Shown one piece after another: positions 6,435 through 7,564 of a stretch of DNA of 7,564 nt (positions are counted from its first letter, which is position 1; every line of letters begins with the position of its first letter). The stretch is taken from the NCBI GenBank assembly GCA_003445715.1, contig DMCS01000081.1, forward strand, positions 1 to 7,564. Reading direction: 5' to 3'. A program made the translations under genes and the position numbers. The notes below the pieces were generated by a model, which was given only the letters and a program-made list of their open reading frames with translations, made no database searches and was not told where the DNA came from. The DNA comes from Candidatus Mesolinea sp. GTDB lineage: Bacteria; Chloroflexota; Anaerolineae; Anaerolineales; Anaerolineaceae.

Positions 6435-6531
6435 AACTATCTAATCCTCCAGACAACTCTAAACAAAAATATTTATGTTTCTGGTCATTCTCGATTAGAT
6501 GTTATGACCTAACTCGAACTTCCAGCAACTT
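6435..6531 (-). promoter_or_regulatory. Structured 5' leader of the cold-shock mRNA
   Basis: About 96 nt separate the predicted start site (near 6531) from the Csp ATG. In the RNA, UCGAGUUAG can pair with CUAAUCGA (6514-6517 and 6509-6512 with 6491-6498, one bulge), and GGUCAU (6504-6509) can pair with AUGACC (6483-6488). The two hairpins share bases and interleave, so they exclude each other. An AT-rich stretch and the GGAGG site follow. Long leaders that change fold with temperature are known for E. coli cspA. Applying this here is inference. Confidence 0.45.
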
Positions 6532-6537
6532 CATTTG

Positions 6538-6566
6538 TTTATACTACACATATCGTTTCTCGTCAA
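6538..6566 (-). promoter_or_regulatory. Promoter of the cold-shock gene
   Basis: On the minus strand TTGACG (6566-6561) is separated by 17 bp from TATAAA (6543-6538), close to the sigma-70 consensus at ideal spacing. A second TTGACA starts six bases upstream but at 23 bp from the -10. Predicted transcription start is near 6531. It lies in the gap after the upstream flavoprotein gene, for which no terminator is visible, so read-through may also reach csp. Confidence 0.7.
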
Positions 6567-6598
6567 TGTCAACCAGTATCTACAAGCCAAAATGTTTA

Positions 6599-7564
6599 TC
6601 AGCCACCTTGGTTTCGAGCGGCTGAAGTGTGTGCTTTTTTGGAGAGCATGCGATTGATCGCCACTGCAGCTTTGCGCCCAGCACCCATTGCCAGTATCAC
6701 GGTAGCTCCACCGGTGACGATATCCCCGCCGGCGTAAACGCCAGGCAGCGAGGTCTCCATTGTCTCTGGATCCACGACCAGATGACCATAGCGGTCGAAC
6801 TTAAGCTCAGGTGTGGTGCGTTGGATGATGGGGTTGGACGAGTTTCCAATTGCAATGATGACGACATCAATGGGAATCTCATACTCCGAATCGGGGATGG
6901 GAATTGGCCGGCGGCGGCCGCTCGCGTCCGGCTCACCTAATTCCATCTTGATGAGACGAATGCCGCTCAAGTGCCCTTCCTGTTTCCCAAGGAATTCTAT
7001 GGGATTCCGCAAGAATTCGAAATTAACGCCTTCAGCTTTAGCATGCTCAATCTCCTCGAAACGCCCTGGCATTTCTGCTTCACTGCGCCGATAGATAATC
7101 GAGGCTTGGCTCGCTCCTAAGCGCAGCGCCACACGCGCGGAATCCAAGGCTGTGTTACCACCGCCAATAACCGCCACACGCTTGTCTGCCATATCCAAGA
7201 TTGGTGTGTCTGCCTGAGGGTAAAGGTAAGCCTTCATCAAATTCACACGTGTTAAAAACTCGTTGGCGGAATAAATGCCGATAAGGTTTTCGCCTGGGAC
7301 GTGAAGGAAGTTAGGTAAGCCAGCCCCTGTGCCGATGAATAAAGCGTCAAACCCATCCCGCTGGAGCAGATCCTGGATCGTTAGAGTAGCGCCGACGAGC
7401 ACATCGGGCACAAACTTTACTCCTTGGTCGGCTAACTGCTGTATTTCTTTTCCGACGATGGCTTTGGGTAAACGAAATTCGGGGATTCCGTAGCGCAACA
7501 CGCCGCCAAAATCGTGGAAAGCTTCGAAAACGGTTACATCATGGCCCGCTTTGATTAAGTCTCC
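6599..7564 (-). CDS. gltD: GltD/NfnB-type FAD- and NADPH-dependent oxidoreductase (C-terminal part)
   Basis: The 321 visible residues are the C-terminal two thirds of a flavoprotein of the glutamate synthase small-subunit family. The gene enters from the right edge in frame (GDLIKAGHDVTVFEA, the second strand of an FAD-binding Rossmann fold), so the true start is outside. Visible marks are GGVLRYGIPEFRLPK near the start, the FIGTGAGLP turn, the NADPH-binding fold with VIGGGNTALD (about 132-141), YRRS and MPGR for the 2'-phosphate, and a C-terminal FAD site (VYAGGDIVTGGATVILAMGAG). The family includes GltD, homotetrameric archaeal-type glutamate synthases and NfnB (NADH-dependent ferredoxin:NADP reductase). 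The visible part does not separate them. The N-terminal iron-sulfur region and the partner gene (gltB or nfnA) lie beyond the window. No terminator is seen before the csp promoter. Confidence 0.88.
   Translation of the reverse strand, partial: GDLIKAGHDVTVFEAFHDFGGVLRYGIPEFRLPKAIVGKEIQQLADQGVKFVPDVLVGATLTIQDLLQRDGFDALFIGTGAGLPNFLHVPGENLIGIYSANEFLTRVNLMKAYLYPQADTPILDMADKRVAVIGGGNTALDSARVALRLGASQASIIYRRSEAEMPGRFEEIEHAKAEGVNFEFLRNPIEFLGKQEGHLSGIRLIKMELGEPDASGRRRPIPIPDSEYEIPIDVVIIAIGNSSNPIIQRTTPELKFDRYGHLVVDPETMETSLPGVYAGGDIVTGGATVILAMGAGRKAAVAINRMLSKKAHTSAARNQGG

Noticed and set aside
6483..6517. Csp leader stems as an H-type pseudoknot
   Set aside because: The connecting loops would be 0 and 2 bases across stems of about 8 and 5 bp, which is sterically implausible; alternative hairpins are the better reading.
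6567..6606. CCAA/TTGG pairing after the flavoprotein stop as a terminator
   Set aside because: The stem is only four bases and has no T-run, so it does not qualify as an intrinsic terminator.

Overview
The window (7,564 bp, roughly even GC) is ordinary bacterial chromosome with short intergenic gaps. The gene set and the look of the proteins (an endonuclease-type MutL, a GT39-like membrane protein, a single-domain Csp, a GltD/NfnB-like flavoprotein) would fit a Chloroflexota/Anaerolineae-type bacterium. That assignment is an inference from protein style, not a search result. I see no mobile element, CRISPR array, phage gene or direct-repeat array.

Left part (1-2009, minus strand): an operon-like run of uvrC (nucleotide excision repair nuclease), a 34-residue single-helix membrane protein, and the first 13 codons of another gene leaving the window at position 1. 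uvrC and the small ORF are 1 base apart. The small ORF and the next gene overlap by 1 base (TGATG). The three are therefore probably co-transcribed and translationally coupled.

Middle (2010-3830): a 78-bp divergent region separates uvrC from mutL (mismatch repair), so two repair pathways share one promoter region. It holds a perfect TATAAT for mutL, a TAAAAT-like -10 close to the uvrC start, and a CCCCAC/GTGGGG inverted repeat between them. Both transcripts may have very short or no leaders. MutL carries the metal-dependent endonuclease motifs that MutH-containing enterobacteria lack.

3831-4041: a self-contained tRNA-Pro(CGG) unit with its own promoter and a strong intrinsic terminator. CCA is not encoded.

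4107-6125: a 672-residue polytopic membrane protein of the GT-C/GT39-like glycosyltransferase type, with no recognisable pathway partner in view. A bidirectional hairpin terminator (about 6156-6193) closes it and the convergent cold-shock gene.

6219-7564 (minus strand): a CspA-family cold-shock protein with a good sigma-70 promoter (TTGACG-17 bp-TATAAA) and a leader of about 96 nt that contains two mutually exclusive hairpins. Upstream of it is the C-terminal part of a GltD/NfnB-type FAD/NADPH oxidoreductase, cut by the right edge.

No wholly new system is evident. The best leads are the Csp leader as a possible RNA thermoswitch, the uvrC-small ORF coupling, the shared uvrC/mutL promoter region, and the variant MutL metal motif.
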